DNA of 50,249 nucleotides from JALYUM01 sp036688685 (GTDB lineage Bacteria > Pseudomonadota > Gammaproteobacteria > Burkholderiales > Burkholderiaceae_D). Where the stretch lies: NCBI RefSeq assembly GCF_036688685.1, contig NZ_JAQQPS010000033.1:1-50249 (forward strand). Reading direction: 5' to 3'. The notes beneath the pieces are model-generated. The model had not been told where the DNA came from and did not search any database. It worked only from the letters and a program-made list of their open reading frames with translations. The translations under genes were made by a program, and so were the position numbers. This document shows positions 30,724-39,360 of this stretch, piece by piece. How positions within the stretch are numbered: the stretch's first letter is position 1; every line of letters starts with the position of its first letter.

Positions 30724-33030
30724 TTAGAAGTTCGCCTTGAGCTGCAGGCCGAAGGTACGCGGCTCGTTGGTAATGCCGGTCAGGTTATCGAAGTCGATCG
30801 CCGCCACCACTTGCACGCGGTCGGTGATATTGCGCGCATACGCTGCCAGCTCGTACTTGCCGTCAGCCCACTTGTAAGCTGCGCGCACGCCGCCTTCGGT
30901 GAGCGCCTTGGCCTTATATTCCTTCGCTTCGTACAGGAACATATTGTAGGTGCTGCGGTAGGTCCAGTCGGTCGACGCGTAGAACTCGCCGTTGCCGACC
31001 GGGACGCTGTAGCGCAAGGTGAAGTTGGCTTGCCACTTCGGCGCGCGCGGCAGCGGGTTGCCGTCGATGCGCACGGTGCCCGGGAATGGTCCGACCGCAT
31101 TCGTCACCGTGCAACCGGCCACGCCGCCGGTGTTGGCGAAGTTGCCGCACTGCTGGACGAACAGGGCGCTGTCCTTGATCTCGGTGTCGTTGTAGCTGCC
31201 GCCGACACTCACGCGCCAGTTTTCGCTCAATACCCCTTGCGCATCGAGTTCGATGCCCTGCCCGGTCACCTTGTCGGCGTTGAGCAACTGGTTCATGTTG
31301 ATCACGCCGCTACCCGCCGTCAGCTGCTTGTCCTTGACGCGGTACTGGAACACGCTGGCCGAAATGCGCGCGCGCTGGTTGAAGAAGTCTTCCTTGATGC
31401 CAGCTTCATACGACAGCACTTTTTCCGAACCGGCAAACGACGGGCGGTCGGCCAGGCCGTTCAGGCGGCCCTGCATGCTCGGTGCGCGGTAGCCGGTGGC
31501 GACGCGCGCGAACAGATTGGTGTCCTTGTCGAGCGCGTAGGTGCCGGACAGATCCCAGCTGATGTTGTGCGAATCGCGGTCGATCACGAACGGACCGGCC
31601 GTGGTCGCTTCGACGCGCTTGGCCGAAAAATCTTTCGAGTCGTTGGTGTAGCGCAGGCCGCCGCGCAGTTTCAGCTGCTCGGAGACGGTGTAGTTCAGCG
31701 AGCCGAACGCCGCCCACGACGAGGTCTGCTGGGTTTGGGTGGCGTAGTTCGGGCTCAGCGGATTGCCAGGGGCCAGCGAATCGAACGCGATACTGTCGAT
31801 GCGGATGTCTTCTTTAAAGTAAAACAGGCCACCGATCCATTGCAGCGGGCCGGCGTAGTTGGACTCGGCGCGGAATTCCTGCGTGAATTGCTTGTGGTTC
31901 GGCAGCACGTCGGCCGTCTCCACGACGAAGGGAATGAAGCCCGGGCCGCTCGGCTGGGCGTACACGGCGCCGTAGCCGCCATCGACGTCGGCGCGGCTGT
32001 AGAAATGGGCTGCTTCGTAGCCGGTGATCGAGTGCAGCGTGATGCCATCGCCATTGAAACGCAGGCGCGCGCTGCCGCCCTTGGTGCGCAGGGTCTGCTC
32101 GTTGATGCCGTCGGTCGGGTAGTTACCGTAGTCGAAATTGTCGACCAGGTCGTTGGTGCCTTTTTTGATGATATTGGCGCGGAACAGCGTGGCGTTGTTG
32201 TCCAGGTTACGCGCGTGGAAATTGAACAGCGCGCTGAACTGCTTGTTCGGCTGCACCAGCACCTGCAGGCGGCCGGCGTTGTCGTGGTAACCCTCGAAGT
32301 CCTTGGTGCCGGTCGGACGCGGGTTGTGCACGCGGTCGTCGCGGTTCTGCGATTGCAGCGACAGGCGCGCCGCCACCGTGTCGCTGATCGGCAGGTTGTA
32401 GACGCCTTCGAAATTTTTGACGCCGTCGTTGCCGAAACCGCCGGACAAATAGCCTTCGGTCTTAAAGGTCGGGCGCACCGAATCGAACTTGATCACGCCG
32501 GCTGGCGAGTTGCGGCCGAACAGCGTGCCTTGCGGGCCGCGCAGCACTTCCACCTGCTCGACGTCGAACACCGGGAAGCCTTTGAGCATCGGGCTTTCCT
32601 GGACGATGTCGTCGACCACCAGGCCGACCGGCTGCGATGCATTCAGATCGAAATCGGTATTGCCCTGGCCGCGGATATAAAAGCGCGGGAACGAGCGGCC
32701 GTAGTCGGATTCAACCGACAGGCTCGGCGTGCGGCTGGACAGGAAGCGGATGTCCTGGCCGCCGGCCGTCAGCGTGTCGAGCTTCTCGCCGCGCAAGGTG
32801 GTGATCGCCATCGGCACATCCTTGATGTTTTCCGAGCGGCGCTGGGCCGTCACGATCACGGTTTCGAGCTTGCCGCTGGCAGCTGCTGCGGCGGCATCCT
32901 GCGCGGCCGTGGTGGCCGTTTCCTGCGCCAGCACCGCCTGTGCGGGGAACGCACTGGCGACGGCTAAAAACATCAAGGTACGACAAGTCGACAGCGAAAC
33001 ACGGGAAACACGGGAGACGGAAGGTTTCAT
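30724..33030 (-). CDS. TonB-dependent outer-membrane receptor
   Basis: 768 residues; ATG at 33030 behind AAGGAAAAGG. A signal peptide of about 35 residues ends PAQAVLA-QE. The plug domain follows (ETVIVTAQRRSENIKDVPMA, VEVLRGPQGTLFGRNSPAG), then a 22-strand type beta-barrel ending in phenylalanine (LQLKANF), as expected for outer-membrane insertion. The plug style is that of the large proteobacterial group that takes up varied organic ligands rather than a specific siderophore class. It is divergent from a sulfate-binding protein gene, hinting at a sulfur compound such as a sulfonate or sulfate ester, but this is inference. Confidence 0.95.
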   Translation of the reverse strand: MKPSVSRVSRVSLSTCRTLMFLAVASAFPAQAVLAQETATTAAQDAAAAAASGKLETVIVTAQRRSENIKDVPMAITTLRGEKLDTLTAGGQDIRFLSSRTPSLSVESDYGRSFPRFYIRGQGNTDFDLNASQPVGLVVDDIVQESPMLKGFPVFDVEQVEVLRGPQGTLFGRNSPAGVIKFDSVRPTFKTEGYLSGGFGNDGVKNFEGVYNLPISDTVAARLSLQSQNRDDRVHNPRPTGTKDFEGYHDNAGRLQVLVQPNKQFSALFNFHARNLDNNATLFRANIIKKGTNDLVDNFDYGNYPTDGINEQTLRTKGGSARLRFNGDGITLHSITGYEAAHFYSRADVDGGYGAVYAQPSGPGFIPFVVETADVLPNHKQFTQEFRAESNYAGPLQWIGGLFYFKEDIRIDSIAFDSLAPGNPLSPNYATQTQQTSSWAAFGSLNYTVSEQLKLRGGLRYTNDSKDFSAKRVEATTAGPFVIDRDSHNISWDLSGTYALDKDTNLFARVATGYRAPSMQGRLNGLADRPSFAGSEKVLSYEAGIKEDFFNQRARISASVFQYRVKDKQLTAGSGVINMNQLLNADKVTGQGIELDAQGVLSENWRVSVGGSYNDTEIKDSALFVQQCGNFANTGGVAGCTVTNAVGPFPGTVRIDGNPLPRAPKWQANFTLRYSVPVGNGEFYASTDWTYRSTYNMFLYEAKEYKAKALTEGGVRAAYKWADGKYELAAYARNITDRVQVVAAIDFDNLTGITNEPRTFGLQLKANF

Positions 33031-33046
33031 ACCTTTTCCTTATAGA

Positions 33047-33054
33047 GGGGGGGG
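33047..33054. repeat. G8/C8 tract in the TonB receptor leader
   Basis: Eight consecutive G on the plus strand (C on the receptor mRNA strand), about 16 bases before the receptor start and just upstream of its ribosome site. Upstream, TTGTTG-N18-TATCCT on the minus strand is a plausible promoter, which would put the tract in the untranslated leader. Confidence 0.6.
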
Positions 33055-33273
33055 AGTGTGCAGGTGGGACGGTTCTAAGACAAAGGATAGCAAGTTGTCT
33101 TTACTTCCAACAATAATTTAATAGCAATATGATGTTTTTTGTGCACAACGTGGGCTTGGCGATCGCACAAAAATCAGATATGGCAGAGCGAAAAGCTTCG
33201 TTCGTTTTTGCGTGCCCAAGCGGTACGCTGCACGGATCAATTCATCAAATGCTGGTTCGAAACGAGGAAAGTC

Positions 33274-34281
33274 ATGTTGGTCAAAAAAATGCTGTTCGCT
33301 ATTGCCCTCTCCGCTGCCGCCCTGCTGCAGCCGGCGCTCGCCGCCGATATCTCGCTGCTCAATGTCTCGTACGACCCGACCCGCGAGCTGTACCAGGATG
33401 TGAATGCAGCCTTCGCCAGGGAATGGAAAGCGAAAACCGGCGACACCGTCAAAATCAAGCAGTCGCACGGCGGCTCCGGCAAACAGGCGCGCGCGGTGAT
33501 CGACGGCCTCGAAGCGGACGTGGTCACGCTGGCGCTCGGCTACGACATCGATGCACTGGCCGAGCGCGGTCTGCTGGCCAAAGATTGGGAAAAACGCGAA
33601 GCGCTCAATGCGTCGCCCTACACCTCGACCATCGTGTTCCTGGTCCGCAAAGGCAATCCAAAAGGGATTAAAGACTGGAACGATCTGATCAAGCCAGGCG
33701 TGGCCGTGATCACCCCCAACCCGAAAACCTCGGGCGGGGCGCGCTGGAACCACCTCGCGGCCTGGGGTTATGCGCTCAAGCAGCCGGGCGGCACGCCGGC
33801 CACGGCCACCGCCTTCCTGCAAAAACTGTATAAAAACGTGCCGGTGCTCGACTCCGGCGCGCGCGGCGCCACCACCACCTTCGTCGAGCGCGGCATCGGC
33901 GACGTGCTGATCGCCTGGGAAAACGAAGCCTATCTGGCCGTCAAGGAACTCGGCCCGGGCAAATTCGACATCATCACGCCATCCGTCAGCATCCTGGCCG
34001 AGCCACCGGTCGCCGTGGTCGACAAGGTGGTCGACAAGCGTGGCACCCGCAAGGTGGCGGAGGCTTACCTGAAGTTCCTCTACACCGATGAAGCCCAGGA
34101 CATCATCGCCAAAAATTACTACCGTCCGGCCACGCCAAAGGCCGCGGCGAAATACGCGAACCAGCTGGCCAAGGTAAAACTGTTCACGATCGGTGATGTC
34201 GCCGGCAACTGGACCCAGGCGCAAAAGGCGCACTTTGCCGACGGCGGTTTGTTCGACAAGATTTACGAGAAAAAAGACTAA
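33274..34281 (+). CDS. sbp: Sulfate/thiosulfate ABC transporter periplasmic binding protein
   Basis: 335 residues from ATG 33274 with GAGGAAA upstream. The signal peptide (MLVKKMLFAIALSAAALL then QPALAA) precedes a canonical Sbp/CysP protein: LLNVSYDPTRELY, KIKQSHGGSGKQARAV (sulfate contacts), DVVTLALGYDIDAL, VRKGNPKGIKDWNDL and NPKTSGGARW. It binds sulfate in the periplasm for the CysTWA permease. No permease genes follow, so it either works with a transporter encoded elsewhere or serves as a solitary binding protein. Sbp and CysP are hard to separate by eye. Confidence 0.93.
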   Translation: MLVKKMLFAIALSAAALLQPALAADISLLNVSYDPTRELYQDVNAAFAREWKAKTGDTVKIKQSHGGSGKQARAVIDGLEADVVTLALGYDIDALAERGLLAKDWEKREALNASPYTSTIVFLVRKGNPKGIKDWNDLIKPGVAVITPNPKTSGGARWNHLAAWGYALKQPGGTPATATAFLQKLYKNVPVLDSGARGATTTFVERGIGDVLIAWENEAYLAVKELGPGKFDIITPSVSILAEPPVAVVDKVVDKRGTRKVAEAYLKFLYTDEAQDIIAKNYYRPATPKAAAKYANQLAKVKLFTIGDVAGNWTQAQKAHFADGGLFDKIYEKKD

Positions 34282-34308
34282 GTTTGCGGATGACGGTTAT
34301 GTGTGATA

Positions 34309-34335
34309 CTCCCGCATTCGAGTGTGAAACGGGAG
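34309..34335 (+). promoter_or_regulatory. Hairpin covering the acetyltransferase ribosome site
   Basis: CTCCCG (34309-34314) pairs with CGGGAG (34330-34335), the latter being the Shine-Dalgarno of the next gene. The loop is 15 bases. It could damp translation, or terminate the sbp transcript weakly; no T tract follows. Confidence 0.3.
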
Positions 34336-34339
34336 ACCC

Positions 34340-34816
34340 ATGAAGCCACGTCGTCGCGCAGTCTCCTTGCCAGCCTTGCACTATCGGCGCGCCCGCAGCG
34401 CCGATATTCCGGCGATGTCGCGCATCCGCCTCAGCGTCACTGAAAACACCCTCTCCGACCCCAGCAAAGTCACCCTGCAAATGTATCGCGACTATCTGGA
34501 CGCACGTGGTCGCGGCTGGGTCTGCTGCAGCGGCAGACGCATCGTGGGCTTTGCCTATGCCAGCCGCGACGACGCCAGCATCTGGGCACTGTTCATCCAG
34601 CCCGGCCATGAAGGCCGCGGCATCGGCCGCAAGCTGATGGGGTTCGCCGAGGCCTGGCTGTTCGGGCTGGGCGCGCCGGCCATCACCCTCGACACCGGGC
34701 GCGGCACGCGCGCCGAACGCTTTTATGCCGCATCAAGCTGGCTGCGCGAACCCGACGACGGCGGCAGAAACGTCCGGTTCCGCAAACAGGCACCGCTTGC
34801 TGCACCAGCGCCTTGA
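34340..34816 (+). CDS. GNAT-family N-acetyltransferase
   Basis: 158 residues, ATG 34340 after GGGAG. The acetyl-CoA binding motif A is visible as LFIQPGHEGRGIGRKLMGFA around residues 90-110, with the preceding beta strand WVCCSGRRIVGFAYAS. The final strand region (ERFYAASSWLRE) is typical of small-molecule or protein N-acetyltransferases of the RimI type. The acceptor is unknown. It sits between sbp and the photolyase gene on the same strand with gaps of 58 and 89 bases, so co-transcription is possible but not required. Confidence 0.88.
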   Translation: MKPRRRAVSLPALHYRRARSADIPAMSRIRLSVTENTLSDPSKVTLQMYRDYLDARGRGWVCCSGRRIVGFAYASRDDASIWALFIQPGHEGRGIGRKLMGFAEAWLFGLGAPAITLDTGRGTRAERFYAASSWLREPDDGGRNVRFRKQAPLAAPAP

Positions 34817-34905
34817 CGGTAACAGTGCCCACGGATGCTGCGCAGAACCGGTGCTGAACAGGGTTTGACCATCGGCGCGTATGCCTGGCGCGTTATCATC
34901 GCCGC

Positions 34906-36459
34906 ATGACAACGCCCGCCTCCCCTTCCGGCCATACGCTCCGGCTGATCCTCGGTGACCAGCTCAATCTGGCACATCGCTGGTTCAGCCAGGTCGATGA
35001 CGCAACCACCTATGTGTTGATGGAAGTGCGTCAGGAAACCGACTATGTCCTGCATCACGCCCAGAAAATTCTGGCGATCTTTGCCGCCATGCGCGATCTC
35101 GCCCGGCAGTTGCGCGTCGCCGGCCACCAGGTGCATTACCTGGCGATCGACGACCCCGCCAACCTGCATGCGATACCCGCCAACCTGGATGCGCTGGCAA
35201 AGCGATACGACGCCAGCTCGGTCGAATACCAGGCGCCCGACGAATGGCGCCTCGACCAGCAGCTGTACCTGCACGGCCGCCAGGCCGCTATTCCCTGGGT
35301 GCTGTTCGATACCGACCATTTTTATACTGGCCGCCATGAAGCCGCCGCCATCTTCGACGGCCGCAAGCAATGGCTGATGGAGTTCTTTTACCGCCAGATG
35401 CGGGTCCGGCACAGCGTGTTGATGGACGGTCCAAAACAGCCGGCCGGCGGGCAGTGGAATTTTGATCACGATAACCGCAAACCATGGCGCGGCACGCCCG
35501 CCGAACCGCGCGATGCGCGCACGCTCCACGACCACGCGGCGCTGTGGCAAACCATCGTCAACGCCGGCGTGCAATCGTTCGGCGACCCCAAGGCCAGCCA
35601 GTTCCCCTGGGCCCTGAACCGGCTCGAAGCGCTGGCGCAGCTCGACGCCTTCATCGCGCACGCCCTGCCCCACTTCGGCGACTTCCAGGATGCGATGTCG
35701 ACGCAGGCGGCGCGCCTGTTTCATTCAATGCTGTCGTTCGCCCTGAACGTCAAGATGCTCGGCCCGCGCGAAGTGGTGGCGCGCGCCGAAGCGGCCTACG
35801 CCGACGGGCGCGCGCCGCTGGCCGCCGTGGAAGGTTTTATCCGGCAAATCCTGGGCTGGCGCGAATACGTCCGCGGCGTCTACTGGGACCGGATGCCGGG
35901 CTACACCGAGCAGAATTTTTTCCGCCACGAACGCGCGCTGCCCGCGTGGTTCTGGAGCGGCAAAACAAAGATGAACTGCCTGGCCCACGCCATTACCCAA
36001 TCGCTGCAGGAGGCCCATGCCCACCACATCCAGCGCCTGATGGTGATCGGCAATTTCGCCTTGCTGGCGGGGCTGGCGCCCGACGCGGTGCACCGCTGGT
36101 ACCTGGGCGTCTACATTGACGCCTTCGAATGGGTGGAAGCGCCGAACACCATCGGCATGAGCCAGTTTGCCGACGGCGGCGTGCTGGCCACCAAGCCGTA
36201 TGTCTCGAGTGCCGCCTACATCGACCGCATGGGCGACTACTGCAAAGGCTGCCATTACGACAAAAAACAGCGGCTGGGCGAGCGCGCCTGCCCGTTCAAT
36301 GCGCTCTACTGGGATTTTTTTCAGAGAAATGCGCCCACGCTGGCGCATAATCCGCGCATCGGGATGGCCTACCGGCAGCTGGAAAAAATGGATGCGCAGG
36401 CCATCGCCGATTTTCAGGCGCGGGCAGACTGGCTGAAGGAGAATCTGGACGATTTGTAA
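34906..36459 (+). CDS. FeS-type bacterial cryptochrome/photolyase
   Basis: 517 residues. The start RLILGDQLNLAHRWF and the C-terminal part are those of the photolyase-related FeS-BCP family, whose Agrobacterium member PhrB repairs (6-4) photoproducts. The four iron-sulfur cysteines are Cys358, Cys446, Cys449 and Cys462 (MNCLAH, DYCKGCHY, ERACPFN), each shifted by eight from the PhrB positions I remember (350, 438, 441, 454). The FAD-binding helical domain contains WREYVRGVYW and NFALLAG. It probably also binds a lumazine chromophore. It acts on cytoplasmic DNA under light. The ribosome site is weak. Confidence 0.93.
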   Translation: MTTPASPSGHTLRLILGDQLNLAHRWFSQVDDATTYVLMEVRQETDYVLHHAQKILAIFAAMRDLARQLRVAGHQVHYLAIDDPANLHAIPANLDALAKRYDASSVEYQAPDEWRLDQQLYLHGRQAAIPWVLFDTDHFYTGRHEAAAIFDGRKQWLMEFFYRQMRVRHSVLMDGPKQPAGGQWNFDHDNRKPWRGTPAEPRDARTLHDHAALWQTIVNAGVQSFGDPKASQFPWALNRLEALAQLDAFIAHALPHFGDFQDAMSTQAARLFHSMLSFALNVKMLGPREVVARAEAAYADGRAPLAAVEGFIRQILGWREYVRGVYWDRMPGYTEQNFFRHERALPAWFWSGKTKMNCLAHAITQSLQEAHAHHIQRLMVIGNFALLAGLAPDAVHRWYLGVYIDAFEWVEAPNTIGMSQFADGGVLATKPYVSSAAYIDRMGDYCKGCHYDKKQRLGERACPFNALYWDFFQRNAPTLAHNPRIGMAYRQLEKMDAQAIADFQARADWLKENLDDL

Positions 36460-36588
36460 GGACGACTTGCGCGCTGACTTCCGGACTGCCCGACTCAAAG
36501 CAAACAGGATTGATGCGGTGGAACGCGTCTGCGCGAGCCGATACAGCAAGGGCAAGGGTAGAATACGGCGTTTTGCCTTCCCTTCCTC

Positions 36589-37896
36589 ATGCAGACCCTG
36601 GAACAACTACAGAACGGCGCACTGGCCGGCGCCGTCCGGCTGCAACTCTCGTGCGCTTTGACCGAATTCCCTCGTGAAATTTTCGACCTGGCCGACACGC
36701 TCGAAATCCTCGACCTGTCCGGCAATGCGCTCTCCACCCTGCCCGACGACCTGCCGCGCCTGAGCAAACTGCGCGTCCTGTTCTGTTCACTGAACCAGTT
36801 CACGGTACTGCCGGCGGTCCTCGGCGCGTGCCCGAATCTGACCATGATCGGGTTCAAGAGCAACCGCATCCGGGAAGTACCGGCCAGCGCCCTGCCGATC
36901 GCGCTGCGCTGGCTGATCCTGACCGACAATGCCATCGCCGCCCTGCCGGCCACGATCGGTCGCTGCACGCAACTGCAAAAGCTGATGCTGGCCGGGAACC
37001 AGCTGAGCGCACTGCCCGAGTCACTGGCTGGCTGCACCAACCTGGAACTGCTGCGCATCGCCGCCAATCGTTTGACGGCGCTCCCCGCGTGGCTGCTGGC
37101 GATGCCGAAACTGGCCTGGCTGGCCTGCGCCGGCAACCCGTTCAGCGCGGCCGATGAAGCGGCCGCCTCCTGCGGCGCGCATCCTGCCATCGCATGGAAC
37201 GATTTGCAGATGGCCCACCAGCTGGGCGAAGGCGCGTCCGGCGTGATTTCGCAAGCCGTGCTGGCCGGCGCGCGCGACGTCGCGGTCAAACTGTTCAAGG
37301 GCGCCATCACCAGCGACGGCCTGCCGGCGTGCGAGCTGGCGGCTTGCCTGAGCGCGGGCGCGCACCCGAACCTGATTGCGGTGCTGGGCGAAGTGACGGA
37401 CCACCCGGAGGGCGTGCACGGCTGCGTGATGGCGCTGGTCGACCCCGCTTTCCACAACCTGGCCGGCCCACCGAGCCTGGAAAGCTGCACGCGCGACGTG
37501 TACGCGAACGATAAACGCTTCACCCTGGATGCCCTGCTGCGGCTGGCCGGTGGCATCGCGGCGGCGGCGCAGCATCTGCATGCGCGCGGCATCCTGCATG
37601 GCGACCTGTACGCCCACAACATCTTGCATACGGTTGCAGGCGACGCCTTGCTGGGCGACTTCGGCGCGGCGTCGCTGTTTGCGCAAGACGGCCCGCACGC
37701 CGCTGCATTGGCGCGGCTGGAAGTGCGCGCCTTCGGCCTGCTGCTGGAGGAATTGCTCGCGCGCTGCGACGGGCAAGCGGCATCCAGCCACACGCTGGCC
37801 AGTCTGGCGCAGTTGCAGGCTGACTGCACGCAAGCGGCCCCTGCGCAGCGCCCCTCGTTCGACGAGATTGTGCAGCGCATGCAGCCCGAGGTCTGA
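36589..37896 (+). CDS. Leucine-rich-repeat protein kinase fusion
   Basis: 435 residues. Residues ~10-195 hold about seven leucine-rich repeats of the LxxLxLxxNxLxxLP type (LEILDLSGNALSTLPDDL, LQKLMLAGNQLSALPESL). From ~205 a Ser/Thr/Tyr-type kinase follows: glycine loop LGEGASGVI, VAVK with Lys234, catalytic loop HGDLYAHN with Asp339 (HGD in place of HRD) and DFG with Asp357. The activation segment and C-lobe are short, without a clear APE motif. No membrane segment or signal is visible, so it is cytoplasmic. A TAGAAT hexamer lies at 36559-36564. Substrate and ligand are unknown. Confidence 0.88.
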   Translation: MQTLEQLQNGALAGAVRLQLSCALTEFPREIFDLADTLEILDLSGNALSTLPDDLPRLSKLRVLFCSLNQFTVLPAVLGACPNLTMIGFKSNRIREVPASALPIALRWLILTDNAIAALPATIGRCTQLQKLMLAGNQLSALPESLAGCTNLELLRIAANRLTALPAWLLAMPKLAWLACAGNPFSAADEAAASCGAHPAIAWNDLQMAHQLGEGASGVISQAVLAGARDVAVKLFKGAITSDGLPACELAACLSAGAHPNLIAVLGEVTDHPEGVHGCVMALVDPAFHNLAGPPSLESCTRDVYANDKRFTLDALLRLAGGIAAAAQHLHARGILHGDLYAHNILHTVAGDALLGDFGAASLFAQDGPHAAALARLEVRAFGLLLEELLARCDGQAASSHTLASLAQLQADCTQAAPAQRPSFDEIVQRMQPEV

Positions 37897-38017
37897 CACC
37901 AGCGCCGGCCTGATGTGTGCCACTCCGTTCGTTGTCTAACCGAGGCTGGCGTCCTTGCAGCGTAAGGTCGTCCATTCAAGGTTGAGCGAACGGCGCGCAA
38001 CGCACATCGGAGGTTTC

Positions 38018-38524
38018 ATGAAGCAATACAAAGCGGCATTATTCGGCGGCCTGGCTGCCGGCGTCCTGACCACCCTGGTCATGCTGGCCGGACGCAAGAG
38101 CGGGGTTCTGACCAAAACGCTCGACCGCGACGCAGTCGACTGGATCGACGCCCACACCGGCTCCCGTGCACTGATCGGCGACAGCGGCACCAGTATCGTC
38201 GAGTTCGCCAATCACCTTGGCGCCTCGGCTGCGTTTGCCGTGGCGCTGCCCACCCTGCGCAAGCTGGCCCCGACCTTGTCGCCTGTCGCCCTTGGCACGC
38301 TGTACGGCACCGCGCTGTATGCGGTCAATATCGGCTGCATCGCACCGATGCTTGGCATCACGCAGGGTGAACGTGCAGCGGGGCCAAGAAAGGCCAGCGA
38401 GCGCTGGGCCATTCACGTCATCCAGGCCGTCGTGTCTGCCGTGCTTGCTGAGCGGCTTGCTACACCGACTGAACAATCGTTGAACAAAATGGCAGGGCCG
38501 CGGGTTCTTGCATATCAGCCATAA
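38018..38524 (+). CDS. Hypothetical inner-membrane protein
   Basis: 168 residues from ATG 38018, preceded by GGAGG. Residues 5-25 (KAALFGGLAAGVLTTLVMLA) form a membrane helix, and further moderately hydrophobic glycine/alanine-rich segments occur at about 63-80, 90-112 and 130-145. The pattern is like small multi-helix membrane proteins of unknown function with a conserved Gly-rich first helix. I cannot name the family with confidence. It lies alone between the LRR-kinase and the BLUF gene. Confidence 0.7.
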   Translation: MKQYKAALFGGLAAGVLTTLVMLAGRKSGVLTKTLDRDAVDWIDAHTGSRALIGDSGTSIVEFANHLGASAAFAVALPTLRKLAPTLSPVALGTLYGTALYAVNIGCIAPMLGITQGERAAGPRKASERWAIHVIQAVVSAVLAERLATPTEQSLNKMAGPRVLAYQP

Positions 38525-38604
38525 GCGTCATCTGAGAAGCAACGGCGAGGACTTGCAGCGCAAAGGCCGGTTCGTCCGGCTGTTCGTCGCGCTGCCTTGC
38601 CGAC

Positions 38605-38618
38605 AATATTCCAATATT
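38605..38618. promoter_or_regulatory. AATATT-CC-AATATT repeat upstream of the BLUF gene
   Basis: Two copies of the self-complementary hexamer AATATT two bases apart, with a third AATATT near 38718. They are in the 280-base gap before the BLUF gene and could be a regulator site. Support is only the repetition. Confidence 0.25.
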
Positions 38619-38743
38619 TCATTCCGGCGTAAACCAGACGAACAAACCGGGCGATTGACTTCGCCGAGCAGGTCGGCGCCAGTTGACGACACCCGGCCTG
38701 TACACATTGACCCGCCTAATATTGCCCAAGTGCACTTTTTTTA

Positions 38744-38772
38744 TCGACACAATTTTGCCTTGAAGCTATAGT
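38744..38772 (+). promoter_or_regulatory. Sigma-70 promoter of the BLUF gene
   Basis: TCGACA (38744-38749) and TATAGT (38767-38772) are 17 bases apart, each one mismatch from consensus. Transcription would start near 38779, giving a leader of about 25 bases before the GTG start. Confidence 0.65.
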
Positions 38773-38803
38773 TTACGCATGCCCACAAAGAAAGTTTGTC
38801 AAA

Positions 38804-39217
38804 GTGTCAATCAATCAACTCGTCTACATAAGCCAGGCAGTACGCAAGATGTCTCCAGCCGATTTATCCGACATTCAGGACAAGGCCAAAACGAACAATG
38901 CTCCATTGGATGTAACTGGCAGTTTGTTTTACAACGGCGGCTGGTTTCTGCAAGTGCTGGAAGGTCCGGAATCGACCCTCGATCAGCTTTACCGCAAAAT
39001 TGAACACGATCCGCGACACAAAAATTCGCGCATACTTTATAACGAACCAGCGAAGTTTCGTACGTTTCCGCGCTGGAGCATGAGCATGACCAACTTGAAT
39101 GACCGGCAAGCCGACAAGTATGATGAGCTGGTCGAGGTTCTGGAAGCGGCACAATCGAACCGCAGGATCGGCGCCGTTTCTCCCGCGGTTGCCTTGCTCA
39201 AGCTGTTCGCAAGTTAG
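38804..39217 (+). CDS. BLUF-domain blue-light sensor
   Basis: 137 residues starting at GTG 38804, which puts the protein start where BLUF domains begin (MSINQLVYISQA). The flavin-binding residues of the family can be placed: Tyr8, Asn32 and Gln50, in QLVYIS, KTNNAPLDVTG and WFLQVLEGP. The domain fills residues 1-95; the remaining 40 residues are helical with no output domain, so it is a short, stand-alone BLUF protein that would act through a partner. It senses blue light through FAD in the cytoplasm. It lies 2.3 kb from the photolyase gene. Confidence 0.93.
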   Translation: MSINQLVYISQAVRKMSPADLSDIQDKAKTNNAPLDVTGSLFYNGGWFLQVLEGPESTLDQLYRKIEHDPRHKNSRILYNEPAKFRTFPRWSMSMTNLNDRQADKYDELVEVLEAAQSNRRIGAVSPAVALLKLFAS

Positions 39218-39360
39218 GCGTTTCCCGGCGCCGTGAAGGCAATCACCACCAGGGCGCCGACCTGGCGCACAGGCTTGAGCGGTGAAGCACACAGACGGCC
39301 GCGCCGCGAACCTCGATAGTCATTGGCTTGCCCCTGGGCCTGACCGAGAAACTGTCAACG

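Noticed and set aside
30697..32967. A 756-codon plus-strand frame opposite the TonB receptor
   Set aside because: Same cause: a shadow of a real gene; the composition is unlike a folded protein.
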